This document shows, one piece after another, positions 13,052 to 22,931 of a stretch of 64,000 nucleotides of DNA. Made by a program: the position numbers and the translations under genes. The stretch is taken from assembly GCA_004154925.1 (NCBI GenBank), contig QJNS01000158.1:1-64000 (forward strand). The letters run 5' to 3'. Position 1 is the first letter of the stretch. Every line of letters begins with the position of its first letter. The notes below the pieces were generated by a model. It saw only the letters and a program-made list of their open reading frames with translations, ran no database searches and was not told the DNA's origin. Origin of the DNA: Monosporascus cannonballus. Its lineage: Eukaryota; Ascomycota; Sordariomycetes; Xylariales.

Positions 13052-14080
13052 AACTGTGTTGGTTTCGGTTCCTCGAGGACAATAGGTAAATAGCAGATTG
13101 TGTGTATTGTTGGTATAGGGAACCAAAAGTCGGAATCGCAAAAAGTTGGAGGTTTATTGCCAAGTTCAAGGGCAAGGAGGTTCTTTGTTCTGGTTGTTGT
13201 TCTGTGCTAGTCCCACCCGTGGCAGTTTAAGGCAGAAAGAGGGGCCTTTTTGGCTATCCTCCTACCTAGTTACACTAGCTTCTTAATCCCGGTGCTCCCC
13301 CTCAGAGAGTGTCATAGGGGTCGAAGGCGGGGGGGTTATTGATGGGCAAGGCTGTATTGAGTTGCTGATTAGGGGAAGGGGGATTGGGTCTAAAGGCTCC
13401 GTAAACCTGGCCCGTGCGCAAGAAATCCCTGCGTTAGGCTGATTTTCGGCTGGGGCACCGGGCATTCGAAGCACCATTCACTTCTCTAGGCGCTTCTTGA
13501 AGACCGGCTCCCGGCATCTGCAGCCCAGCCTATCTGTCTATCTGTCTGCCTGTCGGGCACATTATTTGCACGTTACGTAGCCAAGTACCTAACCATGTAC
13601 CCCCCTACCGCCGTTCTGTTATACCGTTACGTATTTACTTTATTTCCGTGTACCTACATGGACTAAGTAAGTACCTACCTACCTACCTAGACGCAGTGAG
13701 TTGCCTACCCGTGGAATCAGACAATCAGTACATTGGTAGGTACCTCTGTCTGACAATCCTACGTCAGTTGAACCCGCCAGCGATTGAACTTGCAGGAGCA
13801 CGCATAGCAGCTGGCATTCCAGGCGATACCTCCGAGCCCCCTTCATAGTGGTATTTCTTTTTGTTGAGGCTACATACAGGGCCGCAGGGGGAGCCATTAG
13901 CAGTTAACCAATCCCCCGTAAATCATCGCCGGATTCTGTTCAACCAGCGAGCTCTTGGATAAACTCTCACGCATTCTACCTCCAGCCCTCCGACGACAGA
14001 GCCCCCCGAGTTAGTAGTTGGTCTTATATCAGCCATCGCCAAACTGCCGACGGTGACTTCTCTTCCCGCCGGCGTCCGCC
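13052..14080. promoter_or_regulatory. Divergent promoter region between calmodulin and tlg2
   Basis: Both genes are transcribed away from this 1-kb stretch, so both promoters must lie here. No protein-coding frame is convincing. A TACC-unit simple repeat lies at 13671-13690. Confidence 0.5.
13671..13690. repeat. TACC/GGTA tetranucleotide repeat
   Basis: Four consecutive ACCT/TACC units. Related GGTAGGTA or TACCTACC tracts recur in other intergenic regions of the window. Confidence 0.8.
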
Positions 14081-15506
14081 ATGTGGCGAGACCGCACCAA
14101 CCTGTAAGTTCGCATATGCCTACGCTACCGTATATATCCCTCTCTCCGTGCCATCACATATGCGCATCCATATACCGCTCAACAAACCCAATTGGCTGAT
14201 CACGGCTCCTCGCCGGGCAGCTACATCTCCTACCGGCAATCCTACGCCCACCACCCGGCGAAGAAGAAACGATACGGGGGCCCGGGGCTGGGCCTCGGCG
14301 GCGGCAGGCACAGCAGCAGCAGTAGCAGGCATGGGCGATTCGGGAACGGCGGCGGCGGCGAGGACCAGCAGGGCCTGCTGTCGCCGTACTCCGCGGCGGC
14401 GGACGACTACTACGACCATGACGGGGACGGGGACGCGGTGATCGAGATGGACGTGCTGCCGCCGCGGTGGGCGGACGTGGGGGACGAGGTGACGGAGCTG
14501 CTGGGCGACATCGCGCGCAAGTCGCAGGCGCTCGAGCGCCTGCACCAGAAGCACGTGCTGCCCGGGTTCAACGACGACGACGACGACCTCGGCGCCCGGC
14601 GCGCCGAGGAGGGCGAGATCGAGCGCCTGACCCAGGCCATCACGCGCGGCTTCCACGACTGCCACCGCGCCATCCAGCGCATCGACCGCATCGTCCGCGA
14701 CGGCAGGGACACCATGACCCGCGCCGAGGAGGTCATGGCCAAGAACGTCCAGGTCAGCCTCGCCGCCCGCGTCCAGGAGGCGAGCGCCAACTTCAGGAAG
14801 AAGCAGAGCGCCTATTTGAAGAGTATGTTTTTGCGTGCGTCCCGTTGTACCCGGCCTGCCATACGCCGCGGAGTCGACGCAGGTTAGGGGGTGAGAAGGA
14901 AGAATGAAATGCTGACGGACGCTACCCCCAGAACTCCGTGGCATGTCCGGCCTCAGCGTCACCTCGCCGATACCAGGCGACCGGTCCTCGACGCCCGTCG
15001 GCGGGCCCTCCGGCGCCAGCATCGGCAGCAGCGCGTACGCGGCGGACCCGTCACTGCTGGAATCGGACGCGGACCGGTCGTACTCGCAGTCGGCGCTGCG
15101 GCAAGCGACCATGCACCAGCAGCAACAGCAGCAACAGCTGCGCGCTGGCAACAGGAACGACGCGGCCATAGCGCAGCGCGAGCGCGAGATCGAGGACATC
15201 GCGCAGGGCATCATCGAGCTGTCGGACCTGTTCCGGGACCTGCACACCATGGTGATCGACCAGGGCACGATGCTCGACCGCATCGACTACAACGTCGAGC
15301 GCATGGCCGTCGACGTCAAGGCCGCCGACCGCGAGCTCGTCGTCGCCGCCGGGTATCAGCGACGCACCACCAAGCGCCGCCTCATCCTGCTGCTGCTCCT
15401 GCTCATCGCCGGCGCCATAATACTGCTCGTCATCAAGCCCAAGAGGAACCGTGGCGGTGGTGCTGGGGATGGTGGCGATGGCGGCGCCGGCGGTGGCGGC
15501 GGGTGA
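14081..15506 (+). CDS. tlg2: Qa-SNARE Tlg2 / syntaxin-16
   Basis: t-SNARE for fusion at the trans-Golgi network and early endosome. Exons 14081-14103, 14221-14822 and 14932-15506 give 399 residues. The 23-nt first exon encodes the diagnostic MWRDRTNL, joined to YISYRQSYAHHP. Residues 9-209 carry a Gly/Ser/His linker, an Asp-rich patch and the Habc helices. The splice into exon 3 gives KKLRGMSG. A poly-Gln stretch lies at 15117-15137. The SNARE motif covers about residues 294-350, with the zero-layer Gln in VIDQGTMLDRIDYN. One membrane anchor follows (about 358-377), then a 22-residue tail rich in Gly and basic residues that would face the lumen. A GC-rich 387-codon frame on the opposite strand is a shadow. 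The gene converges on the PPR-type gene, 305 bp between stops. Confidence 0.95.
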
Positions 15507-15811
15507 TATGAGCGATGGAATGGGCGAAATGCGCCCTTGTTTGATGTTACTGAACGAGAGCGGGATCCAATCCAAGCTGTGGATCGGAGGTATCTTGAGG
15601 CCTGGGAGCTTCGATACCCGATGGAGCACTTGAAGCTCCTGAAATGTAATAGTAGACGATACCTAATGACGAGCTATATGCTTATACTTCACGGGTTCTC
15701 ACGTGGCAATTCATTTGCGGGATACGGATCTACGCGAATGTTTATATGCTTGATATGGGTATCTCATAAACGATCTATGTACGAAACCAGAGGCCTCTAT
15801 TGTGTGTATAG
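15507..15811. other. Convergent 3' intergenic region
   Basis: Short gap between the tlg2 and PPR-type stops. It holds their 3' UTRs, and I see nothing else in it. Confidence 0.5.
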
Positions 15812-18328
15812 TTACAGTACGTGGCGAAGGTGAGGGGCCCTCTTGCCCATCTGTCGCAGGTAGCGGATGTTCTCCTGCGTCTTCTCCCGGCCCCGCTTTT
15901 CGATCTCAGCCCGCAGCTCCTCCAGGGGTGGGAGGAACTCGTCGCCGCCCCAGGCTTGGTCAAGCAGAGTCTTCATCTCGGCCAAGGACAATATGTTATT
16001 GGCCTTGGCACGCTGCAGTTCCCGCTTCGTGAGAACGTCTGTCCCGTACAGCTCCACCAGCCGTGGCATGACGGCGGCGACTACCTCTCTCCGCCTGACG
16101 AAGAGACCTCTGTCCCGTAGGATCCGTAGCAACCGTACGACCCGTCCGCAATAGAAATCTCTAGGCCGGTCCTGGTGGCTCAGGGCTGCGGGACGCATAT
16201 TCCATGGTTGGCTGAGCGTGGCCCGGAAAGTCCAGCGCACAAGATAGCCCACCATGTCGGTGTTTATGATCAGGCGTAGCGGGTGCCAAGCCGCGGTGCT
16301 GGGTAAGTCTTCGGGCACGTAGACCCCCAGAAGATTCTCAACACCTAGCAATGGCTGCTTCATAGGCGGGGGGATGTCATCAATGTGTACCGGTATGAAG
16401 CCAGGCCGAGATGATCGGGACGAAGTATATAGGGATGTCAGTTCAATGCAGAGCCTCTCCAAGTCATCCAGCAGGCCCTGCCTACCCATGCTTGTTATAA
16501 GTTGCTTCCAGCAAGCAGCAGGCACTGGGATGTCCATCGAAACGAGTTGCCTGCAGACGGACAGGTAAAAGCCCTCGGTCTTAAGGTTGTCGGAGTCGAA
16601 CTTGTTAACCCGGACATCGGCATACAAGTTCTGAAAGATGAGATCGGCCTGCGCTAAGTCGATTCCTATCTCCATGGCTCTCATATCGTCCAAGGTTCTA
16701 AACAGGGCTTGCTGGTTTCTATTAAGAAAGCAGGCACGCAACACGGCATTGGCCGTTTCTCGTGCCATCTTCTGTGTAATGAGGACTCTCGCGGCTAAGA
16801 GAAGGCGATAAGTCCGCCAATCACCCGATGCTATCGTGGGCTCTAGGAGCTGGGCGAGAAGTGGCAAGTCATCAAAAACATCAGGGTGGAAGTCGCTCTG
16901 TAGCAGATCGGACAACAGTTCATCGTCCTGGATCTCGACGAATTGCAACATTAACCTGAGATAATTCGAATCAAGCACCGAGATACCATGGCTTTGCAAC
17001 TGGTCGAGACGTTTGGACACCCCTTGGGCGTTCCTTTCTCGAAGAGCAATGGCCTGAATCGATAAAGGTCCGATTTTCTCAATACCCAGGGCAGCAATTG
17101 TCGATATGGCAGTATCTAGGCTGACCCAGGAACTGGCGAGCCATTTAGCTCCAAGCCCATCATTGTAGTTCTTGACCGAAATGCCGAAAGTCCCACCGTG
17201 GACACGGTTGATGAATTCTCGAGATATTGCAGGCAATTCTCCACCTTCCGCAAGTTTGTCATCGTTGCTGATGGCAGCTTCTTCCCGCGGATGTAGAGGC
17301 CGGTTCGGGAAATAGCCTCGGAGATATCTCAGAAACGGCCGGACTGGGACAGGTAACAATGGAAGGTCATCAAGTCGAATCAGGAGCTCTCGCCAAGCCA
17401 TTGCTAAGCCGGACTCCCCTCGCGCGTACAAGTAGGGCACGAGTTTATCGTAGAGTTGGCGGTTTGGGTTCGAGATGTACAGCGATTGGAGCGTAGACGC
17501 TCGATGTAGCTCCGGCTCACTGGCAAACTGCTTTAGTATATCGGCGAACGCGTCCGGGCCCGGGTAGAAATTGGGGATTAGCCGCAAATGCCACTGTATG
17601 GCCTGCCGATGCTGATGGGTCCTTAGGAAGTGTGTAACAACTGTCGAATAAAGCCGTGGCCACTTCACGCCATGCGTCTCGTTCATCCACTCGCTATAAA
17701 GGTAGACGCCCTGCAAGAACATGCGATCGTCTACCCTCAGCGCTGCTTCCAAGATAGTCTGCCAGAAGATGGGGGCTAGTGGGCTGTCGACATCATAGAG
17801 GGATTTCCGGCCCCAAAGCGCCTTCCATATATTGAAAGCACCGAGGTCGCCGTTGACTCTTGTCTGGTAATCAAGTAGGCAGCTCCATAGTGCAAAATCG
17901 CCATGGTGTTCGAGCTTGTCAGCCAGAAGAGGCCCCTTCCAAGATTTCGCCGGCCCCTCGCGGGCAAAGTCGGTCTCGACAGCAAGACGGGAAGAGTCAG
18001 AGAGCAAGGCCACCCATCTTCCAAAAAGCCTGCCGTGTTGCGTTAATGATTTAATGGGGTCCTGGCTCGGGTCTGACGGCTGCGCAGGTGGCCGCAGAGA
18101 AGTTTCGGCTTTCGCATGAACTACGGTTGAGGGTACGTCCGTGACGGCCCCGAAACCGACGAGGGTAGACATCGAGTAAGCGCGGGTTGCTCGACCATCT
18201 TTTAGTCGCTTCTGAAGTCCGATATACCCAATAGAAGCTTGGCTGCATCGAGGCCGAGGATGGAGTGGCAAGCCGAGAACAGGACGATGGAGTTTCACAT
18301 CTCGGAAGGGTCGGGTCGCCAATCGCAT
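15812..18328 (-). CDS. Large predicted mitochondrial protein, pentatricopeptide-repeat-like
   Basis: Single frame of 838 residues. The first 55 residues are rich in Arg with almost no acids and end in RAYSMST, a plausible mitochondrial presequence with an Arg at -2 of a cleavage site. The rest appears all-helical, with repeated Leu/Arg-rich segments of PPR or TPR spacing (for example FADILKQFASEPELHRASTL, ALFRTLDDMRAMEIGIDLAQ). I see no catalytic motif. Fungal proteins of this build are mostly organelle RNA factors; that role is inference. The gene is divergent from a COX7a-like gene, with 473 bp between starts. The family could instead be an uncharacterised helical-repeat protein. Confidence 0.8.
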   Translation of the reverse strand: MRLATRPFRDVKLHRPVLGLPLHPRPRCSQASIGYIGLQKRLKDGRATRAYSMSTLVGFGAVTDVPSTVVHAKAETSLRPPAQPSDPSQDPIKSLTQHGRLFGRWVALLSDSSRLAVETDFAREGPAKSWKGPLLADKLEHHGDFALWSCLLDYQTRVNGDLGAFNIWKALWGRKSLYDVDSPLAPIFWQTILEAALRVDDRMFLQGVYLYSEWMNETHGVKWPRLYSTVVTHFLRTHQHRQAIQWHLRLIPNFYPGPDAFADILKQFASEPELHRASTLQSLYISNPNRQLYDKLVPYLYARGESGLAMAWRELLIRLDDLPLLPVPVRPFLRYLRGYFPNRPLHPREEAAISNDDKLAEGGELPAISREFINRVHGGTFGISVKNYNDGLGAKWLASSWVSLDTAISTIAALGIEKIGPLSIQAIALRERNAQGVSKRLDQLQSHGISVLDSNYLRLMLQFVEIQDDELLSDLLQSDFHPDVFDDLPLLAQLLEPTIASGDWRTYRLLLAARVLITQKMARETANAVLRACFLNRNQQALFRTLDDMRAMEIGIDLAQADLIFQNLYADVRVNKFDSDNLKTEGFYLSVCRQLVSMDIPVPAACWKQLITSMGRQGLLDDLERLCIELTSLYTSSRSSRPGFIPVHIDDIPPPMKQPLLGVENLLGVYVPEDLPSTAAWHPLRLIINTDMVGYLVRWTFRATLSQPWNMRPAALSHQDRPRDFYCGRVVRLLRILRDRGLFVRRREVVAAVMPRLVELYGTDVLTKRELQRAKANNILSLAEMKTLLDQAWGGDEFLPPLEELRAEIEKRGREKTQENIRYLRQMGKRAPHLRHVL

Positions 18329-18801
18329 TACTGCCTGTGGTTACATGACAGATGGCCTACTCGTTTATCCAGCGAGGCCAGTGAAGAACCAAAAGCCGTG
18401 CGAAGTGGTGTAGTGAAGTAGAACGTACGTACGTCAAGAGGTGAAATTTCGAGGCTTTACCAAGAGTCAAGCGGCGGCGACTGCCCCCCTTGCCCACGAG
18501 AAAATACTATGTAGGTAGCCCCGGCCCGCTCGCTACCTCTAGGGGTTACCTGCGCCTGCCTGCTAGGTACATGGCTGATGCTGATAAGCCGATAAGCGAG
18601 CCTTGCATGTTCAACCCGAAGAAACCCCGCTTATTCAAGAAAGCGGTATAGGTGACTATCGAGCATCGTACCATTCGTCAATTGGTCTCAATTTCAAGAT
18701 TCCATCATCGACGTAGAGCTCGCCAAAACGACTTCACCAGATCAACCAGAACCTCCAGCTCTCCGTCCTATCAGACAACGCAACTCAGCACAACCGTCAA
18801 A
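18329..18801. promoter_or_regulatory. 473-bp divergent promoter between the PPR-type gene and the COX7a-like gene
   Basis: Both flanking starts point outward. A CCAAT box on the minus strand (ATTGG at 18681-18685) lies about 117 bp before the COX7a-like ATG. CCAAT sites bind the HAP complex, which controls respiratory genes in many fungi. No experimental support is visible in the sequence. Confidence 0.45.
18681..18685 (-). promoter_or_regulatory. Reverse CCAAT box
   Basis: ATTGG on the plus strand, 117 bp upstream of the COX7a-like start. The motif is short and could be chance. Confidence 0.3.
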
Positions 18802-19304
18802 ATGGGGTACGTTATATCTCGGTCGCATCCCAGCAAACGGATACGATACAGGAAGCTTTGCGAATTCAATGGCCCTCCGCCCATCCGTTCCAGAAAAATA
18901 GCTTGGCCGTGTTGACTCTGCGATTCCGTGCGGACTTGCTAACCCCGTGGTCTATTCAGTATGGTCAACGCCCCCAACACCGTGCCCCAGAAGCAGCGCT
19001 TCTACCAGGATCAATTCCGCCAGCATATCCGGCTCTGGAAGATCGTACGTGCCCCGAGCCCGATCCGAGACTGCGCCTCCGCACGTTAGCTTGCTGGATG
19101 GCAGCTAACAATATGACTTATGACACAGAGCCCCCGAAGCAACGTCATGATCCTCCCTTACCAGATCCTGCTATGGGGGACCTTTGGAAGTTCGTTATCC
19201 GATACGCATACTCTCCTGGGCCAGCACTAACACCTAGTACAGGCACCATGTACATGATGGGACGCAAGGTCTTAGGATACAACACCTGGTTCGGAAAGGC
19301 CTAA
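18802..19304 (+). CDS. Cytochrome c oxidase subunit VIIa-like small mitochondrial protein
   Basis: Four exons fit: 18802-18806, 18960-19044, 19129-19189 and 19243-19304, giving 70 residues. Exon 1 holds only ATGGG. The protein starts MGMVNAPNTVPQKQRFYQ, has one hydrophobic segment (MILPYQILLWGTFGSTMYMMG, interrupted only by polar residues) and ends KVLGYNTWFGKA. Size, N-terminal QKQRFYQ and the single membrane helix fit the COX7a family of complex IV in the inner membrane. I am not certain of the exact subunit name. The intron donors are GTACGT, GTACGT and GTTCGT. Met3 (18961) is an alternative start if the first intron is unspliced. Confidence 0.75.
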
Positions 19305-19705
19305 ATGCAGTTTTGCAAGGCTCGGACGGGATGAGGGGAGTATGAGCATGACGGCATGCTTGGGGCGAAGCGTTACAGATGTGTCACTATAGGACGTAGA
19401 ATAGACAGTCATTCGCACAATTTCCTTGTATCCCTCGCAGTACTAACATGGATAAAAGTAAGGTCATTCATTATAGGGGTAACAGGCGGTTTATGGAGAT
19501 TCGAGCCATTTGGTCCCATGATTTCATTATGCCCACGGCGGCAAGCAGATCTAAAGTGGCCTGCCGTCCGTTTTCTTTTTTTGCGTCTCATCTAAGAGTA
19601 CAACCCCTGAATAAAGTCACTGCTCAGAAAGATCCATGTGAGCTGGTCGATGCCCCCAGTCTCGGCGCCGCAATCGGACAAGTACATCCACCTCATAAAA
19701 TGCGC
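19305..19705. other. Convergent 3' intergenic region
   Basis: 401 bp between the stop codons of the COX7a-like gene and clathrin light chain. No gene seen. Confidence 0.5.
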
Positions 19706-20519
19706 CTAGTAACCAGAAGCTCCGGGGGCTTTCTCATCCTTCCGCAGGCTCATGAGCAATTCACGGAAACGCTCCTTGCCCGACCCGCTAGCGCCACCCT
19801 TCTGACCCTTGCCGCTCACGTCCACGAGCTTAGAGATTCGTTCCCAGCTTGTGCCACCCGAAGTCGTGTCGTCCCGGCTTGCCAAGAACTGCTCTTCCTC
19901 CTTGCGAGTCTGCGCGATCATCTTCTCCTTCTTAGAGTTGTAGTTCTCGTAGAAGTCGTCGATGTTCTGTTGAGCCTCCTTGATCGTCTCGGCCTTCTGC
20001 TGGGCAAACTGCTCGGCACGTTTCGCGTTGGCGGCATCCCGCTCCTCTCGCCACTGCTTTATGACCTGGGGCTCCTCCTCATCCTGGACCTGCGCGTTAT
20101 AGCCAGAGTTGTAGCTAACTGACGGGCCGGTGATGGCACCTCCAGGTGCTACTTGCTGCGCGGCGAAGTCAGGATCTCCTCAGCCTCTAGTCGTGAAAGG
20201 AGCGCTACAAACCTCGTTGTTGTTGCTGATATCTGGAAATTGGCTCTCAAACTGGGAGGTCCCGGGAGCCTGCTCCGCTGCGCCGCCATCGCCTAACAGG
20301 TCATCATCGTTAGTCGCGAACTGGGTTGCGTCATCGCCGAGAAGTGCTTTTTCGCGGGCGAGGAAGTCATCGGCTGAAGGGGTCTCGACATCCTTGATCT
20401 CCGTTTGAGCTGTGTTCGTAATCGGGTTAGTATATTCCTCATCGTCCTCGACAGAACACGAGACGCCAACCCATACCTCCAGAGTCAAACTCGTCCAAGG
20501 ACGGGAATCGATCCGCCAT
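19706..20519 (-). CDS. clc1: Clathrin light chain
   Basis: Regulatory light chain of the clathrin triskelion. Exons 20477-20519, 20213-20409 and 19706-20155 give 229 residues. It starts MADRFPSLDEFDSGAQTEIK, matching the fungal family. The N-terminal third is acidic and disordered (DDFLAREKALLGDDATQF). From about residue 95 a charged helical region follows, with VIKQWREERDAANAKRAEQF and NIDDFYENYNSKKEKMIA, the heavy-chain-binding coiled coil. The C-terminal part has GGTSWERISKLVDVS and ends GASGY. Donors are GTATGG and GTTTGT. It is divergent from rtt103. AP-1 gamma and Tlg2, partners in the same sorting step, are nearby on the left. Confidence 0.95.
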
Positions 20520-21531
20520 GATGGAAGGTGGTGTTGATGAAGCGTTGGGAGCAGTGGCGACGACCCGCAGCGTAGATAATGACGAACGTTATTTGTCCGA
20601 ACGCGGGATCTCGAGTTGGGTTGTATTGATTGCTGACCACAGGCGAGGCGGAATCGTTTGTACGATGGATAAAGGGAATGGTCGCAAATCGTCAGAAGGC
20701 CAAATGTTTAATGCAGGGTTATGAACAGCCTCTCTTCCCAGCCAATGCTTGCCTGCCTTCTAAGACACAATTCAGGAGCTTCGACGTCCCTGCAAATTCA
20801 AGGCGCCTGGTCGCAGGTGGTAGGTAGGTACATTTCTTATTTCATAGGAGATACCTGGGTACCCAGTACTACCTGTAGGTATCTATCTACCTAAGTTTGT
20901 AAGGTACTCTGTATAGTGCATGGCGTGTTTCATCCGGATTGCATCTCGTAGATTACATAATCTTGATAGAACCCAAGGCCGAATGCTCATTGGCTTAAGT
21001 TTTTCCGGCACCTCTCTATCCAACCGAAAAGTAGCCAAGATGTGAAACTGATAAGCGTTGCCTACCTCCAGCCAACTTTAGCTCATGTTATGATTATTTG
21101 ATGCATCGAATCGTTCCCCCGATTTTCAACTTCACAACTTACATGGTGCAGAGAAGTGGCCGACAGAGAGAAGGATTCCACCATTTCCAATTTTGCCTCC
21201 AATTGAGCCAACTCCTCGCAAGGAGGTATTCATCATCCGTGGTACATGACGTAGACTGCCAGCATCCCCCATAATAGCTAGATACGGCGCAATAGTTCCG
21301 TTGCCTTGCCCAGCAGCTTAAGTCGTTATTACCTGTCGCCCGGCTTGTAGATTCTGTATTCTAGATAGGACGCAAGCTCCTATACGGCCCAGGATCTTAA
21401 GCGGACCAGAGCAATCCAACCTGCCGTGTATCAATCGCCGGTGAACTCGCAATCACGCGCCACTACCCGCCAACCCCATCATCGAGACAATCACCATCAC
21501 ATCCCATCTTGCGCCACCCCTATCTATCGAC
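20520..21531. promoter_or_regulatory. Divergent promoter region between clc1 and rtt103
   Basis: About 1 kb without a convincing coding frame. It holds both promoters. GGTAGGTA/TACCTA-type tracts lie at 20816-20892. Confidence 0.5.
20816..20892. repeat. Cluster of GGTAGGTA / TACCTA tracts
   Basis: GGTAGGTAGGTA near 20819-20830, then GGGTACCCAGTACTACCTGTAG and TATCTACCTA. The same units recur in other gene-flanking DNA of this window. Confidence 0.65.
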
Positions 21532-22931
21532 ATGGCTTATACAGATGACGCCGTTCTTGCAAAGCTCTCTGCTCTGTCGGAAACCCAGGACAGTATTGTC
21601 GGAGTAGCCCAATGGATCATGTTCCACAGGTAGGGAAGCCTTCTGACATACACAAATTAGTGCATTCATTGGTTATGGAGAGGAGGCTGAACAACCCGTC
21701 TGTGCACTAGGCGCCATGCGGAACGTACTGTCCAACTATGGCTTAAGCGACTCAAGGACTCTTCTAGCCAGAAACGACTGAACTTGATTTACCTTGCGAA
21801 TGGTAAGAGATATTTGGGATTCACGATCGATTGACCTTCGCTGGGCCCGCAACTGACGACCTGAATAGAAGTCTCCCAGCAGTCCAAAGCCCGCCATAGG
21901 GAGGAATTTCTCGTAGCATTCTCGCCGGCTGTCGCCGAGGCGGTGGCGACCGCTTATAAAGGAGCCCCAGCAGACGTGCAGCAGAGAATCCGCAGAGTTG
22001 TCGATGTCTGGAGAGAGCGCAACGTCTTTGAGACGCCGATTCAGGACGCGGTGGAAAACCGACTCAATGGTAGGACGATGACGCCCTTGGCTCCCCCTAT
22101 GAGAATTTATACTAAGCGTCACCAGAACTTGATAAGGCTCGTGGGACAGCTAAGGCTGGTCTCGGAGGCTCGATATTCGGTTCGACGGCTTCACTTCCGC
22201 CTGAACTGGTCCCCCTATCCACACCTCAGCAGAACGTAACAAAGCTGCTTACCCCCGCCAAGGCAGCTGTCAACTCTGCCAATCAGGAATACGACAAACT
22301 GATGGGCCCGGGGGCTACGGTACCCCCGGCACCTGTCTATGCCGCCCGGTTGAGTGGGCTACTCAAGACTCTGGCCCAGGCTGAGGGCGCCGTGGAGCAA
22401 TGCGTCAAGGCTCGTAGGGTTCTTGTTGCCGAACTCCAAAAGCTCTTGGATTCCAACAGAGCCGCCCTACTTGCCGACGAGAGCCAGATGGACGCGTTCG
22501 AGAAGAGGAAAACCGAGGTCGAGGAGAAGAAGACGGAGGTGGAAAGGGCTATCATGGCGGGGCTACCTAACGACGAGCCCTACATGACTAGTAACGGGCT
22601 CGGCGACCAGCCCGCCCCCGAGCCCGAGGTCGAGGCGCTCACGCCCCCTCCCATGGAGCCGGAAGTCGCGGAACAGCCCAGCCAGCCGGCGGACTCGAAC
22701 CCCCAGTGGTCGCCCGACGTTCCCCAGGAGGCCACTTTCCAGCAAGCGACTACACCAGGTATCGAGGTGCTCTCTGGCATGGCCGCTCACTACAAGTCGG
22801 TGCCGGTGTCGGCTAACGGGTCCAAGAAGCGTAGGCTGGATGATGACGGAGATGACTTCCCTGACCTCGGGGCCGACGGTATCGACGCCGATGTCGCCGA
22901 GATGCTCCGGCGGGATAGTGCTGGCGCATGA
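21532..22931 (+). CDS. rtt103: CID-domain protein Rtt103 (RNA polymerase II CTD reader, transcription termination)
   Basis: Binds Ser2-phosphorylated CTD and helps recruit the Rat1 exonuclease in yeast (family knowledge). Exons 21532-21629, 21711-21802, 21869-22069 and 22126-22931 give 398 residues. Residues 1-135 are the CID: KLSALSETQDSIVGVAQWI, HRRHAERTVQLWLKRL, LNLIYLANEVSQQSKARHRE and VVDVWRERNVFETPIQDAVE. The third splice gives NELDKARGTAKAG. A coiled coil lies near residues 220-280 (ESQMDAFEKRKTEVEEKKTEV). A Pro/Glu-rich tract follows, then a basic KKRRLDDDGDDFPDLG segment that may be a nuclear signal. All three donors (GTAGGG, GTAAGA, GTAGGA) match the frame. Confidence 0.93.

Noticed and set aside
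14120..15283. 387-codon frame antisense to tlg2
   Set aside because: The sense strand encodes a conserved SNARE. The antisense frame arises from its GC-rich codon use and has no domain.
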